Assembly (NCBI RefSeq): GCF_033807715.1
Contig: NC_084597.1
Location: 10,230,843-10,294,842 of the forward strand
Reading direction: 5' to 3'
Length of the DNA: 64,000 nt
Origin: Cololabis saira
Lineage: Eukaryota; Chordata; Actinopteri; Beloniformes; Belonidae
The notes under the pieces were generated by a model. It saw only the letters and a program-made list of their open reading frames with translations, did no database searches and was not told the origin of the DNA. The position numbers and the translations under genes were made by a program. Positions 32,180-44,750 of this stretch are shown here, piece after piece (positions within the stretch are counted from its first letter, which is position 1; the number at the start of each line of letters is the position of its first letter).

Positions 32180-34160
32180 TTTGTATTAATTTTTATTTTT
32201 CTCCAACCCGAATCCTGCTTTCCTCCCTGACTTTGCTGATTTTCAGTTCTTCTCAGTTAATCTCCTAGGCGATTTCAACTTCCACATTGATGTCACAGAC
32301 TATAAACCTGCCACTAAATTCCTCGACTTGCTACAATGCCTCAACTTCACTCAACACATCAACTTCCTTACCCACAGCTGTGGTCACATACTGGACTTGA
32401 TCTGTTCCACTGGTCCCATTATACATAACCTCTCCAGCCTTGACTTCAATATTTCTGATCACCTGGCCATCACTATGGACATTGACATCCCTATCCCTAT
32501 CCAGCAAGAAAACGCACCATTTCCTTCAGAAACCTCAAATCCATCTCCCCTCATCTCTCACTGCTTCCCTCCCCAGTAAAATCTCTGCCTCCCCTCCCCC
32601 TATATATGATAATCCCTCTGACCTGGCTGACTACTACAATACTACAACTCATACACTCCGGTTCCTCCAACCCCAAGGCTCTCTTCTCTACAATCAACAA
32701 ACTCCTCAAACCCTGCAACAACACCACCAACACATTCCCTGCTGACAAATGCAACACCTTTCTCTCTTTTCTACAGACAAAAATTGACAACATCTATGAC
32801 ATCCTTGCCACATCCTCCACCCCTTCGACCTCCCTTCCCAGCCTACCCGCTGTTACCACCCATCCACTGTCTTACTTCTCCCCGGTGTACCCAACTGACC
32901 ACCTTCATATCAGGCATGATAACTTCCACTTGTGTCTTATATCCCATCCCATCGAGTTTGGTCAAAGATTGTCTCCCAGCCATCTCCCCCCTCATCACAC
33001 AAATCATCAATTTCTCCTTCACTTTGGGTTCCGTCCCCCACTCACTCAAACTGGCTGCCATTACTCCAATTCTCAAAAAATCTGGCCTCAACTCTGATGA
33101 CATGAACAACTTTCAGCCCATCTCCAATCTCATTTCTGTCAAAAATACTGGAACGTGAAGTTGCCTCTCAGCTCAAGACCCATCTCATCTCCAACGATCT
33201 GTTTGAACCATTTCAGTCTGGATTCTGCTCACAACACAGAATAGAAAAAAACTCTCCTCAAAGTCACCAATGACTTTCTCCTGTCCTCAGACTCTGGATG
33301 TCTCACTATCCTCATTCTCCTTGACCTCACCGCAGCCTTCATCACCATCAACCATTCCATCCTCCTCTCCCGCCTGGAATCCTCGCTCAACATCACGGGT
33401 ACTGCTCTCACCTGGCTTAAATCATATCTCTGACAGACAACAGTTCATCAATATCAACAACTTCACCTCCTCCACTACCGCTCACACACACAAGGCGTTC
33501 CCCTGGGTTCAGTGCTTTGTCCCCTACTCTTCATCCGCTACATGCTTCCCCTTGGCAATATCATATATCACCACGGCCTTTACTTCCACTGCTATGCCAA
33601 CGACATCCAGTTTTACATATTCACTCTTACCAACTGCCTCACTGATATCAGATCATGGATGCACACCAACTTTCTCCAACTGAACTAAAACAAATCCAAT
33701 ATGATCATCATCAGCCCCAAATCACTCACCAAAACCACTGACAACTTCTCCCTCTCCATTGATAACTCCACCCTTTCCCTCTCCCCACACATCCGAAATC
33801 TCTGAATCACCTTCGACAGCAACCTCTCCTTTGAGCAACACATCAACAACATCACTAGATCTTCCTTCTACCATCTCAAAAACAGCATGCATATGCCTTT
33901 CACTGACCTTCTGTGCTGCTTCTTTATGGTACATCATCCAAAGTTCTCAAGAAACTTCAGTAAGTCCAGAACTCTGCGTCCCGTCTACTCACCTGCACCC
34001 GCTTAGGTGACCACATCACCCCTGTCCTCCAAAAACTCCACTGGCTCCTTGTCCCACAACTCAATTCCAATTCAAAGTCCTTCTCCTCACCCACAAAGCC
34101 CTCCACAACCAGGCTCCCTCCTACCTCACTGACCTGCTCCCCCATTACGCTCCTCAACGC
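32180..34160 (+). mobile_element. Degenerate LINE with APE-type endonuclease remnant
   Basis: Frames scattered over three phases show an endonuclease end (LLGDFNFHIDVT; HILDLICSTG; ISDHLAITMDI), RT parts ([20 protein letters not shown], where the YADD box has become YAND) and a SFYHLKN-type C-terminal part. Frameshifts and stops throughout. A different family from 19486-21390, and older. Confidence 0.75.
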
Positions 34161-34599
34161 AGCCTCCCGTAATCCGACGCATGGGGATGCCAAGGGGCAG
34201 GCCCATGTACAGCCTTTCACTAGCAAAAAACCTTGCAAATCAGGGTGTGCATGCCAAGAACCTCCCTGAAAACAAAAATTGCAAAAGAACAAAAAAAAAA
34301 CCCAAAAGCAATTAGAAAAATACCATTTTACAATGCAAAAGGCAAAATGCCCTAAAGGGCAATTTTCTGGCCTTTTACTAAAATGCTCAAGTTGCAAAAA
34401 AAAAACACTGCAAAACCCTGATATGGAAGGAAAAAAAAAACGCCCCAAAAAAATTATGAAAAACCTTACAAATGCAGATGATTTATTAGTATCCAGAAGG
34501 TTTCCCTTTTTTTCTTCTTCTTATTATTATTGTTATTCCTCACACTTTTTCGTCCATTAACGAAGGGCAACGTGCACCCAGGCAAGTCATACATACACA

Positions 34600-35900
34600 C
34601 ATCTCACCATGGCAAAAAAATTGCAAAAATGTGCTTATTGCTTAGCCGAACTTTATCATAGAGACATAATTCAAACTTTTAAAGACTTGGGCCAATTGGG
34701 ACTAAAGGACCATACAACCTCATTGTGCTAATTATTACAGTTTTTGCAATATTTAACTTTCATTTTGAAAAAAATTCAATTCAATCATTACAATGCTGAC
34801 AAACGAGGGGCTCGTTGTACAACAACATATTTTAGTCTCATTATGCTGACTATTATGGTTTTTGAGATATTCAACTATGCTAACTTTGATGCTAACCGAA
34901 CTTTTGACGCATGTTGCTCGGCAACGTGATATCATAGAGACATAGATCCAACGTTAAAAGACTCGGAACGCTGTGGACTGCAAAATACTGAGATCTAATT
35001 AGGCTGTTGTTTACAGTTTTTGAGAAATCTAAAGCCAAATGGCCCAATTCTATCCTATCCTATTTTTCTTACCATGGCAACCAAAAACCTTTGCATTTTT
35101 ATGGTGGAGCATATGAATGAATCGTCCATCAATGCGGCCCGTACCGCAACGTGCACCCAGTCATGGCATACATCATTACCACCATGATGCCTCGATGGGC
35201 ATTACTTTTCTCAGTCAAAAGTGTTACCATGGCAAGGCTAATGGCTAGTTAGCAGAAATAGGGCAAAAATGCAACAGGTTATCGTAGACATCATTCAAAT
35301 GTTCCATGACTCGACCCGCGCTGCCCTACAACATGTTAAAATCTGTTGAAGCTGTGATTTAAAGAGATTTTACGTCAAAATTCGTGCCAAATGGCTCTCT
35401 TCATTTGGATGAGGCTTGTTACCATGGTGAAAAACAAACTGTTAATGTAGCCCAAACCGTAACTTGCACCCAGGTATGGCATACATCACCACATGTGATG
35501 TGGGTGGGGGTGTGGTTCTGGTTATGTTCAGGGTTGTTCTGGTTCTGTCTGGCGTGGTTCTGTCTCAATCACAGCTAGAACACAACAACTAGAACAACTT
35601 CAGACAGAACCAGGACGACCCCGAACACAACCAGTTCATTAACAACTCTTAACCATTGACCATTGACCACACCCCCTTAATGAACCACACCCCCAAGAAC
35701 CTTAATGAAACACGACAAGAACCACCTCAGACAGAACAAGGATCACCCCAAAAATAACTAAATTAACCATTAATGAGTGAACCATTAACTTGAACCACCC
35801 TGAACACAACGAGAAAAACCTCAGACAAAACCAGAGATGACCCGAGTACAATCAGAACCGCCCTGAACACATCCGTTGCCACCCCATACACAAGCAGCAA
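34600..35900 (+). repeat. Unclassified dispersed repeat, three diverged modules plus GGTTCTGGTT-rich inverted segment
   Basis: Modules near 34640, 34915 and 35275 share ATCRTAGAGACAT(A/C)ATTC and GACTYGG with the ppef2 intron repeat at 14040-15045. 35505-35850 holds GTGGTTCTGG-type units and, further on, their complements (CAGACAGAACCA...), giving an imperfect inverted repeat. No coding capacity seen. Confidence 0.5.
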
Positions 35901-35989
35901 GAGGGGACGAATAGGCAGTAGGGCATGCCAATATTAAAATTTCCTGTATTATTACTGTATGTATTATTATTATCATTATTATTATTATT

Positions 35990-36570
35990 CTAACTAGTGC
36001 TGTCAAGCGATTAAAAAAATTGAGAGACTAATTAATTACCTAAAATTGCAGAGAAAAGCCCTCAATTTGAGGTGTTGTCCTTTGAATTCATTACATTATT
36101 GTGGCAGATGACAACATTGATATATAATGAAAAGAAAGTGGCTCTATAAAGTTATGTATTTATCTTTTTAACAGACTTGAACAGATGCAGTCCTAGCCAT
36201 TTACATCTGCTTGGCAACAACATTCGCCAGCCTCTCGGTCGCAGACCTGCGCATGTGCAAGGTGCTCTCCTCGAGTTTAGTTTGGCGAAGAGCGTTGCTG
36301 TGGCTCGATAAATAGCTAACAACGTTGCTGCAGACGTTGGCGTTGCGCTCGCGACCAGGTGCTTTGCATTTATGTGGTAGCTAAACTTCAGCTGCTTCGG
36401 TGATAAGCAAAGTCCTTTCCACAAAAAACACGTATCACTCTACTCCTTTATCAAAGGTGCCGTTGAGGTGTTTTGGAAATGTAAATTCACAAAATACAAA
36501 ATATCTGGTCAATTAATATGAATGTTATGTTGTTTAATTGTTCTGATATTGTGTTAGTCCCTGTCAAAAA
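35990..36570. repeat. Possible DNA-transposon fragment
   Basis: Begins near AGTGCTGTCAAGCGATTAAA, which resembles a terminal repeat common in vertebrate hAT-type elements. No clear partner end. Nothing coding. Confidence 0.3.
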
Positions 36571-36577
36571 ATAAAAA

Positions 36578-36661
<84 letters not shown>

Positions 36662-36691
36662 GCATATATATATATATATATATATATGCAT

Positions 36692-36746
<55 letters not shown>

Positions 36747-36750
36747 TCTG
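36578..36750. repeat. (AT)n followed by (TTTA)n microsatellites
   Basis: (AT)n to about 36688, with an internal TGCATATAT/ATATATGCA palindrome, then about 15 TTTA units to about 36748. Confidence 0.95.
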
Positions 36751-36759
36751 CTTTCATTT

Positions 36760-37380
36760 TTAATCATGTCAGTGTTGGCCCTCATACCTCACACTTACAT
36801 GACATAGTAGCTTACCTTATCTGTTGTAGCTTATGTGGGGTTTTACAGAAGTAAACATGAATGCTTCACGTGTTTGTCTAGCAATTTGGAAGTCCTTGCA
36901 AAGTCAGAACCAACAACATTTTGTCCAACTGATGAAGCAGAGGAGATTAAGAAAAAGGAGACCATAAATGTTAACAATGGCCTTTTGTGCAGCAGAGGCT
37001 GCTACGTTTGCACAGAAGGATGCAGAGTTGGAACCAGGGGAGGTGGGATCTAACACAGTGTTCATCCATACATTCAGGATGTGAGGAAGACTTTTGAAAA
37101 CATTCAACTCCTGTGACATCAAAGTCGGATGAAATGTGACATGAACATTCTGACTGCGGCCTCTTCGACACAGATCGGATGCGTATCTAATTCAAGACTA
37201 AATATGAAGGTGGCCTTGGCCAAATTTGCAAAAGTTGGAATAGAATTCAGATTGTCATTAAAAAAAATCTGATAAGAGATCTATACGCCTAATATCTTAA
37301 TTAAGCTGCAGTGTACTTTCTCTGCCAGTTCTGCGCATCCTCCTTCTCTGTGTGGGAGATCACACAGGACAGAGAACAAG
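36760..37380. other. gsdf upstream region
   Basis: No repeat recognised here, unlike its surroundings. Short frames only. Contains GAGATCACACAGGACAGAG just before the motif pair annotated below. Confidence 0.4.
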
Positions 37381-37430
37381 ACAACAATGTTAAGTATTTC
37401 AAGGCCACGTTGGGGTACAACTAGATAAAA
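37381..37430 (+). promoter_or_regulatory. Candidate gsdf promoter: DMRT/SOX-like and NR5A-like sites before a TATA-like box
   Basis: ACAACAATGTTAA at 37381-37393 has the complementary core ACATTGT, as in DMRT1-type sites, and also contains ACAAT, a SOX core. TCAAGGCCA at 37399-37407 fits the NR5A (SF-1/LRH-1) consensus YCAAGGYCA exactly. AGATAAAA at 37423-37430 could be a weak TATA box, about 150 bp before the ATG. DMRT1 and SF-1 acting on gsdf is known from teleosts; use of these exact sites is inference. Confidence 0.45.
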
Positions 37431-37580
37431 ACTCAGGTTCCCAAACTAGCGCAACATCTCTGTCTCACCACTCCTGTCTCCTCCTCCAACCAGACGTACG
37501 GAATCAACCACTACCTTCGTTTATCGCCTGCTTTACTAAGCCTTAGTTCTTCTGACGACTGGCCGCATTTCTCACCCACC

Positions 37581-38507
37581 ATGTCCTTTACACTTATTGT
37601 CATGATGATGCTCCTAGGCTCTTCAGGGGTAAAGACCTTTGTGTTGGAGCCTACAGCCTCCGCTGTCTCCCATCCCAGGTAAGTTTCACTATACTTGTGC
37701 ATCAAACCAACTTTATTGTATTGTAACACTTGTATGTGCCTTTTAATGTCTTGTTGATGGAGTGCAGGATATATTCATGCAATACCATGTTTCTAAATTT
37801 TTAGAAAGTTTAGCATTAATCAAGTACATTAACAGCTCAAAGCTGCAGAAATGTAATGTTCATGCATCAGCACAATCAATCATTCTGCAGCCCAACCTCA
37901 ACCAAACATTTAAAATGCTTCTACAGGTTATTCAGGAAACATGATTAATATTTCACAACTATACTTGGTGTATAATGAGACAGAATGCTACAAACCACAT
38001 TTTTTTTTGCTTTGATTGTTGCATTGTAACATTTCACTTGTGTGAAAAGTTTCTACAGCTACAGTTTTCTGCATCTATGTGTTTTCAACCATTGTTATAT
38101 TGGAAGTTTACACCTCATGGATTACTTAGGTGCCAGGATCAGTCTTTGGAGACCATTAGGAAGAGTCTCCTTGGGGCTCTCAACCTGCAGACTGAGCCAA
38201 GAATCCCTGTTGGAATGGTGGACCGCATCCGAGTGCAATGGCAGATAAGCCTCAGCGCCATGTCCCAAGACACTACCGGTATGCAGAGTCTGAATTTTAT
38301 AAAACTAGGTCTCTCACACAAAACCTATTTAATCTCTTAGTAACAGTAAACTACAGCCAGTTTGCAATGTCTTTCCAGCTCCAGCTCCGGCGCTCTCTGT
38401 GTCGCCTGACGGTGGAAACAGCGCAGACCCGAAGTGCTGCGCCACGACCTCAGAGATCTCCATGAAAGGTATGCAACAATCTACATTTATATGAACTGTA
38501 TGCTGAC

Positions 38508-38599
<92 letters not shown>

Positions 38600-39519
38600 T
38601 GTGTTGTAAGAAATTCTGTTACTTTCCAGATCTGGGCTGGGACAACTGGGTGATTCATCCCATGAGCTTGACCACTGTTCAGTGTGCCCTCTGCAATCCT
38701 GCAGACAGAACTGCAGAGTGTCCATCATCCCGCTCCACTGCCCAGGACGCTAACTCGCAGGTTATTTCTCCAAGACATTTCAACAATTCAACAGCTCTCT
38801 TTTAATTTACTCATTAACACATCCCAGTTGCTTTTATTAACACAGATATTGTAATGTATCCCCATATACAACAACATCTAGCCAAGTTGATATGGAAAAT
38901 CGCCTATCTGTATTTCGATCCAATGTTATCTGGAGTGACAACAGCTGTCAGGAATTACAAAGAGATAAATGATTTCCTTCATCTGTCCTCTTGTGTTTAT
39001 TGTTATTGTGTAGCTTCCACTTGTGGGCACAACCCACAGAAAGTACTGTTTATCTACAAGAATGAGTGTCTCATGGGGAGCCTGTTTTGGATACAAAAGA
39101 TGTCACAGAAACGAATCATGAAATCTAAAAATGTTTTGATTTGTATAAAGGGTGACGTAATGTTTCATTCTGTGATTATTTGGATAGTGCAAAGTTATAT
39201 TTTCATAATATACAGTCTTAAGAAAATTGCACGTAAAACGTTTAGCACTTTTTATTTCTTCCTACTGGGGGAAAAAATACAATATTTAAAAGTTTCTAGT
39301 TTCGTCTTATGATCATTTGCTGCTGCAAGACCCCTGGGTGACACCCTTTTTGCCTCCTTTCTTAAGGGCCAGCTGCCGTGCTGTCAGCCCACCTCCCAGG
39401 AAATGGTGCCCATCGTCTTCATGGATGAAACCAGCACTATTGTCATTTCCTCTGTGCAGCTGACGCGCACCTGCGGCTGTGAACCTGGGAATGAACCTGG
39501 GCAGCCTGCCAACGAATAG
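37581..39519 (+). CDS. gsdf: Gonadal soma derived factor (complete, 5 exons, 206 aa)
   Basis: Secreted TGF-beta-superfamily ligand of fish gonadal somatic cells (Sertoli/granulosa), promoting testis fate and germ-cell control. Exons 37581-37678, 38130-38278, 38379-38468, 38630-38760 and 39367-39519 join in phase (621 nt) with AG/GT borders. Start MSFTLIVMMMLLGSS is a signal peptide, nearly identical to that I recall for medaka Gsdf. Residues 33-82 form the short pro-region (LLGALNLQTEPRIP). The cystine-knot part has C102-C103, W116-D-N-W-V, C131-x2-C134, C143, C161-C162 and C192-G-C194, followed by a 12-residue tail past CGC. The TSTIVISS strand matches the second finger. Length fits the family (about 200-215 aa). 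A TTTA array occupies intron 3. The neighbours nup54, ppef2 and aff1 support orthology. The frame is intact, so the gene is probably functional. Confidence 0.95.
38509..38600. repeat. (TTTA)n microsatellite in gsdf intron 3
   Basis: About 22 ATTT units ending some 30 bases before the exon-4 acceptor ACTTTCCAG (38621-38629). Intron 3 is only 161 bp, so the array makes up more than half of it. Confidence 0.95.
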
Positions 39520-39797
39520 GGTGAGGTTTGTCCTGCAGTCCTGCAAGTGGGACACAAGGAACCTGGCTTATCCAAAGTATATACCTATCTTCTTTGTTAT
39601 AAAGAACTGTACAGCTGATTGTTTCTCTATCTTCAACTCTTTGCCTGTGTGTTTGGCACTGGTCGTGGGAACTGAAGCAGTTTCAGTTTTGCATTTCTGC
39701 TGCCCTGCTATGAACGGATTCGTTGAGCCTGCCGGTTATGAAACATCAGCGCTTGTTTGGCTGGACTTAAATCATCAATAACTGACACACGTAGATA

Positions 39798-39803
39798 AAT
39801 AAA
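39798..39803 (+). terminator. gsdf poly(A) signal
   Basis: AATAAA 279 bases after the gsdf stop codon, followed by GAACTGC and a T-rich stretch. First canonical signal downstream. Confidence 0.6.
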
Positions 39804-41143
39804 GAACTGCTTTTTTTTTCTCTGTAGGTAAATTTAATATCTCTGGCACCAGGGTCTTGAAATTACTTACTGGAAAGCAGCTGTCATGTAGGTTAAAAAA
39901 AAATGGTATTGGCCTCTCCTTAAATAAATCACATGAGAGCAGGTCACTATTTATAGCTGCTAGCTGTTACTGAGTGTTCCCTCCAAAAATGTGTGACTGC
40001 TCTGTGCCAGATTCTCTCAGAAGCCAGTTTGCTTTTCACTGATGTCTTCTAATGGGAAATAATTTAATGCATCCTCAGTAGGGGCAGTGGAATCGGTCAA
40101 ATGAGGTTGTAATTATGCAGAGACTTGCTGTTGCAAGTGTTAACGATTAAAAACTTTGGATAATTTTCAAAATTTCTATATGTAGAAACATTTCAAACAT
40201 TCTGCATTTGTAACCTCTTTAAAACTTGCCCGAGGACGTTTAAAAGAGGGCAGCAGATTTGTTTATAATGATGTCTTGTCCCAGAAAATCTACCATAATG
40301 TGTGCAAAACAAACAACCTGCATGTAAAACTTGGCATCATGTTTTTAATTTTTTATTTTGGATGAGAACAACACATGTGCTCTGGCTCTGTCTCAGCAAT
40401 CCTCTGTTTGCAAGTTTGAACTGGTTTATAATGTCAGTCTCATCTCTGTTTGTTGCAAATAGAGTGAAAACCAATCATGTGGGTTTTTTCTTCCTTTTTT
40501 GTACGTTCCTAATCTTTTTCTTGGGTGGGTGCATTTTTCAGCTGTGAAACGAATTTCTTTGACATAATATTGTTTTCATTTTCATCATATGCTCTTGCTT
40601 ACTTTATAGTGTTACTTCACACTATTTGAGTATTTTATAACAAGTACTCTATTGTTATGTTTAATCATTACATTTAGACCAACAGCGATGCACTGCTTTG
40701 TCATCTTGATCATTTACACCAGATCTGTGACTGTTTTTTTGTCTCATGTATTCTGAATAAAAATGATTAAAGTCGTTAATTGTTCTATTCTTGGTTGTTA
40801 ATTATCTCAAATGTTAGTTTGGATCAGCTTATAGGAGTTTTTTTTCAAAGGAGATTGTATCCAGCAACAAATTATCTTAATGCTGCCCTGCCCCGCCTGC
40901 CAGACAGGCAGAAGCTTGTGATATTAAGCCAAGAGGGAGGGAAATGGGAGCTGAAGAAATGTTGGCACCACACTCTAAAAAGCCTGGGGCTTCTGGGAGG
41001 ACAGGCAAAGTGAGGCGTATCCAAAAAGCAATCAATATTTTTGTTTGCTGTTCATGCATTTGTGTTCAGTGGAAGATCTGTTCCTGTTGCTGAGCATTAT
41101 CCTTTTTTGTGGTTCTTTTCTTTAAAGATATTTATTGGACACA
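39804..41143. other. Intergenic between gsdf and the next gene
   Basis: AT-rich, no transposon signature recognised. A second AATAAA near 40756. Should include the promoter of the gene at 41144. Confidence 0.4.
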
Positions 41144-42374
41144 ATGACTCAGCATTTCAGTGTGTGGCTGTCTTTTTTCTTACTGTCCCCATTTGTAATG
41201 GCTGTTGGGGCAGTTAAATGCTCAGACTACGAAACATTAGTAGAGCAGAAGCCCAGCACTATGAAACTACCAACAGAGTGTTTGAGGGAGTGTAGTTCAA
41301 TGACATACTACAAAAAATTGCAACTTCAGGACAATCACAGTATACGGATGAAAGACTCCACAGAAGGTAAGGAGCCGCAAAGTGACATTGTGATCTTCTG
41401 AAGAGTTTGTTGAAACAAATATATTTCCAGCTCAATTTCTAAAGACAACAAATGAATAGAAAAAAATGATGACACATCACTTGCAATGGAATTAGCTCAT
41501 TTTAATCCATATGTGCTATTTTTTTTACTATTACAGCGTCAATTTGTTCATAAATTAAGTTGTTTTTTAATGAGTTGTATAGATACATTTGACTTTGAGC
41601 TCTGCCTGGCTGCTTTTGTCCTGCTTTATGCTCTGCAAAGAATTCAAGAGTCAAGATTAACTTTATTGTCCCCCAGGGGATGCAGGATCAAACACAGTAT
41701 GATTATGACAACATATACATGCATCATACATACAGGACAGATTAGTCCATTTGAAAATAAGTTTAAAGAAAAGTTTAAAACTGTACTCACTTTGAACTAT
41801 CAAGAAGATTTCATGTGATGTAAGATAATAACAAAATGAAAAATGCTATTATTACAATGGCTGACTATACACTTGGAGAGTTGCTTGGAGAGAGCATGCT
41901 GTTTAATGTTGATTAAAATGATTATATTTATCTACTTTAATTGAAAAATTGTAGTTGTAATTGGCCTGTTGAGTATTGGGCTTTATAGATTAGTTTATTT
42001 TAACAGGAGACCTGGGAGAATACTGCTGGTCTACCAAACTCAACTGCATTATTGGAGAGATCTTCATGCATGCCTACGTGGTGTTGCCTGTGGATTTACC
42101 TGCTGTGGGTCACGACCAGCTGGAAGTGAAAACCACCTACCCGACGGTCACCACGCTGCATGTACACAGCAGCCCTACCACAATTGCAGAAAGCTGCGGC
42201 CTCCGTTATGAAGTCACAACTCATTTCAGCACGGAAAATGAGGAGATGTCATTCTGCATGCAAGTAGTGACCCAAGAAGATAATCTGGGGGACAATGTTC
42301 TTAAATGTCCTCCGTTTCTCGTCACCTTCTGGCAGAGAAATCCAAATCAGTCAAGCCAACAAGGTGGTGGATAA
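41144..42374 (+). CDS. Secreted 8-cysteine protein of unknown family (2 coding exons, 196 aa)
   Basis: I do not recognise this gene. Exon 1 41144-41366 and exon 2 42007-42374 join in phase 1 (591 nt) with AAG|GTAAGG and ACAG|GAG borders. ATG at 41144 is followed by a hydrophobic signal sequence (about residues 5-21, VWLSFFLLSPFVMAVG). The mature part has eight cysteines: 26, 46, 50, 81, 88, 138, 158, 175. An even count suggests four disulfides. N-glycosylation sequons lie at N64 (NHS) and N188 (NQS). No transmembrane segment or GPI tail is seen, so secretion is likely. AATAAA follows at 42504. It lies 1.6 kb downstream of gsdf in the same orientation. A small growth factor, cytokine or receptor-like ligand is possible but unproven. 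Confidence 0.65.
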
Positions 42375-42503
42375 AACATCGGTGGTCACGTACCCAGAGC
42401 TTTCATTTCATTTTCATTCTGTGTATTGCCAGTAGCTTTTTTGCCGATACAGGAGATCTATTTGCATATGGTGAGAAGTAATTTTGCTACAACAAGTGAC
42501 TTT

Positions 42504-42509
42504 AATAAA
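42504..42509 (+). terminator. Poly(A) signal of the unknown secreted gene
   Basis: AATAAA 130 bases after the stop codon at 42372-42374, supporting a short complete transcription unit. Confidence 0.55.
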
Positions 42510-43237
42510 ATCTCTACTCAGTTAGTAAAATAATATTACATAACAAGTTATTCAAGCAGTGAAGTAAAGGGTGACATATTTTCCCATGAACATTTGTGGA
42601 TACTCACTTTTTCTGAATTCAATCATGAAAGATAAGAAAGAGCAGTAAATGCGGGGTGAAGTGGTCTCAAAGAATAGGTTTGCATGCTTTAATTCTCAAG
42701 ACACTGTTGTCACCTTCAGGCTGATATACTCTAGCTCTTGTGTCTTTGCTCCTGAAAAGGCCAGTCTGCTCTGAACGATCAGACAGTGGATCAAACCTTG
42801 TAGAATAAGTGATTAGATTTGTTTTAATGTCACTTCAAACTATTTGTGTACTTTCTTTGTGTTCTGAGGAGCTTTCATGTTATTGTAGCATCTGTGCAAT
42901 TAGAGACCAGTTTACATGTAAGTAATTACAGTAATAATCAAGCTTTTCCTAGCCTTAAGACAAAGTCAAAGGCAAGAAAGAGGATGGAAAAGTTCTGTGT
43001 TAAGAAAGAATGTCATGTTAATAAAGTGTTGTGATGTTGATGGCTAAGTGTGTGTATCGTCAAATATATATTAAAGTATTTCAGTTTTACTTCAGTCAAT
43101 TGTTTAATGTGCTTCAATTTATTATCATTTCAGGAGGGTTAAGGATATTGATATCCTTGGTGAATAAGAAACACACTTATTGTTTTCATTATTTACAAAA
43201 ACTAATTCATCACATCATTTTAGATCTATTTTACCAA
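42510..43237. other. Intergenic, nothing recognised
   Basis: AT-rich DNA up to the Gypsy element. The last four bases, CCAA at 43234-43237, are the element's target duplication. Confidence 0.4.
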
Positions 43238-44224
43238 TGTAACCAGCATGAAAAATCAGGTTACTAACTCTGTATTTGTCATTTAGACAGTTCTAGTAAA
43301 CGCCAGTAGATGGCAGTATTTCCCTGTTAGTGGTTGTACCCCTTCGTGAACGTGAACCTAGGTCAGGTTATCGCGTGAAGTTTGCACCTGAGAGTAGACG
43401 CCATTTCTCTCATACACGAGGCAGACAGCAGCAGAGCAGGTCATACCAGGCGAATCGGATGACCAAACAGAGCAAACCCGAAGCAAAGAGTAGCAGAGAG
43501 CCGTGGGTAACAACAGAGACGTCCGCAGGCAGCCCGGTAGTCACGGGCGAATCCAGGTCCGACCGATAAGCTGTGAACCGAGGGGGGAAACTCCCTTTGA
43601 GGGTAAAATACATGGAGCTCCGTTTGAAACTGCTGTACGAGAAATAGAGAAAGAGACGATTGAGATGGCGAGCCCAGCCCAACGATTCTGAAGAGAAAGA
43701 GACGATTGAGATGGCGAGCCCAGCCCAACGAGTCTGAGAGAACGTGAGAGAGTTGGAGCTGCAGTGTGGCCAGCTGCAGAACCTACCTTCCTCATCGAAT
43801 CCGGATCATCTGAATCTCACATATCGAGAGCAGATAAGATACACACATACTCCTCACCTACCCGGGTAGTAGTTATAACAGAAAAGACTGAAGACAAAAA
43901 AAATCTCAGTTGACACAAATACACAAAACATACACATTGGATCCTCCGAGAGGAATCACCAGACCTGAGCAGGAGAGCTCAGTGTCCCAGGACTCTTTAT
44001 TTTTCTTGCGTTTTATTTTTTTCTTGTTGTTTTCGAGCGCTTTGCGGTGGGTAAACGTGCACAACCCATATGTGACTGTTTATTATTTTGTTGATATTTA
44101 TATTATTGATATTAAAATATCACCTGTTCAAGCCACTCCTCTTTTTGAGTCATTACAACTCCTTACCCGAACCTAGAGATGTGAGTAACCATTATTTCTT
44201 AAATCTAGGACTAAAGGTGCTACA
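43238..44224 (+). repeat. 5' LTR of the Gypsy element (987 bp)
   Basis: TGTAACCAGC ... GGTGCTACA. By eye it differs from 49908-50892 by about two substitutions and one 2-base indel. Contains a direct duplication (GAGACGATTGAGATGGCGAG twice near 43655 and 43703). Confidence 0.9.
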
Positions 44225-44320
44225 CAGAGTTGGCGAGCCAGCCAGGAGGAGTTGGTGGTTGAACAGTTGACATTTTCTTTTGCTTTCAAAAAAAAAAATT
44301 GTGTTGTTGTAAATGACACT

Positions 44321-44750
44321 ATGGATGTTATCAAGGCTGAAAATGTGAAAGTCCCGAACTCAGTCTTAGTTGATGGTTTAACTGGTGAAGTAATAGACAA
44401 TGAGGTCTTTGATTACTTAGCACAGTGTGGTCCTATTGAAAGGATAATCAAAGTGAACAGTTCAGAAGTCGTCGTAGAGTTTAAGTCGGGTGAGCCCATT
44501 CATTTTCTGCAGAGCACCTTGCCATACAAGAGACCCACTAGTAACCCAAGCGTTGCTAACAACATTCGGTGTCTCTCTGACATCTACGCAGCTGATAGGA
44601 GTTCAACCTTGACACACACTTATTTAGCTGAACTGAAAGGTGTTGCTAAGCTAAGTGGTGCTGACTTTGAGAAGGTTTTGCTCGATGAGTTAACCAGAAT
44701 CCGTGAGTCTACTAAACAGCTGAACCAGGTACGCCTGAACCAGGTACGCC
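44321..44750 (+). pseudogene. Gypsy gag N-terminal frame, unit A, interrupted by a hAT element
   Basis: ATG at 44321 opens about 143 codons. The region VDGLTGEVIDNEVFDYLAQC through EVVVEFKSGEP resembles the RRM-like N-terminal domain of PNMA-type gags. A hAT insertion at 44751 ends the frame after NQVRLNQVR. Capsid, zinc knuckle and protease are absent here and in unit B, so they were lost before the duplication. Confidence 0.7.

Noticed and set aside
32843..33411. Minus-strand frames near the APE-type LINE
   Set aside because: Shadows of the degenerate plus-strand LINE coding sequence.
43330..43569. Frames duplicated at 50000-50239 (identical 79-aa products)
   Set aside because: They lie wholly within the two LTRs; the duplication is the LTR pair, not a gene family.
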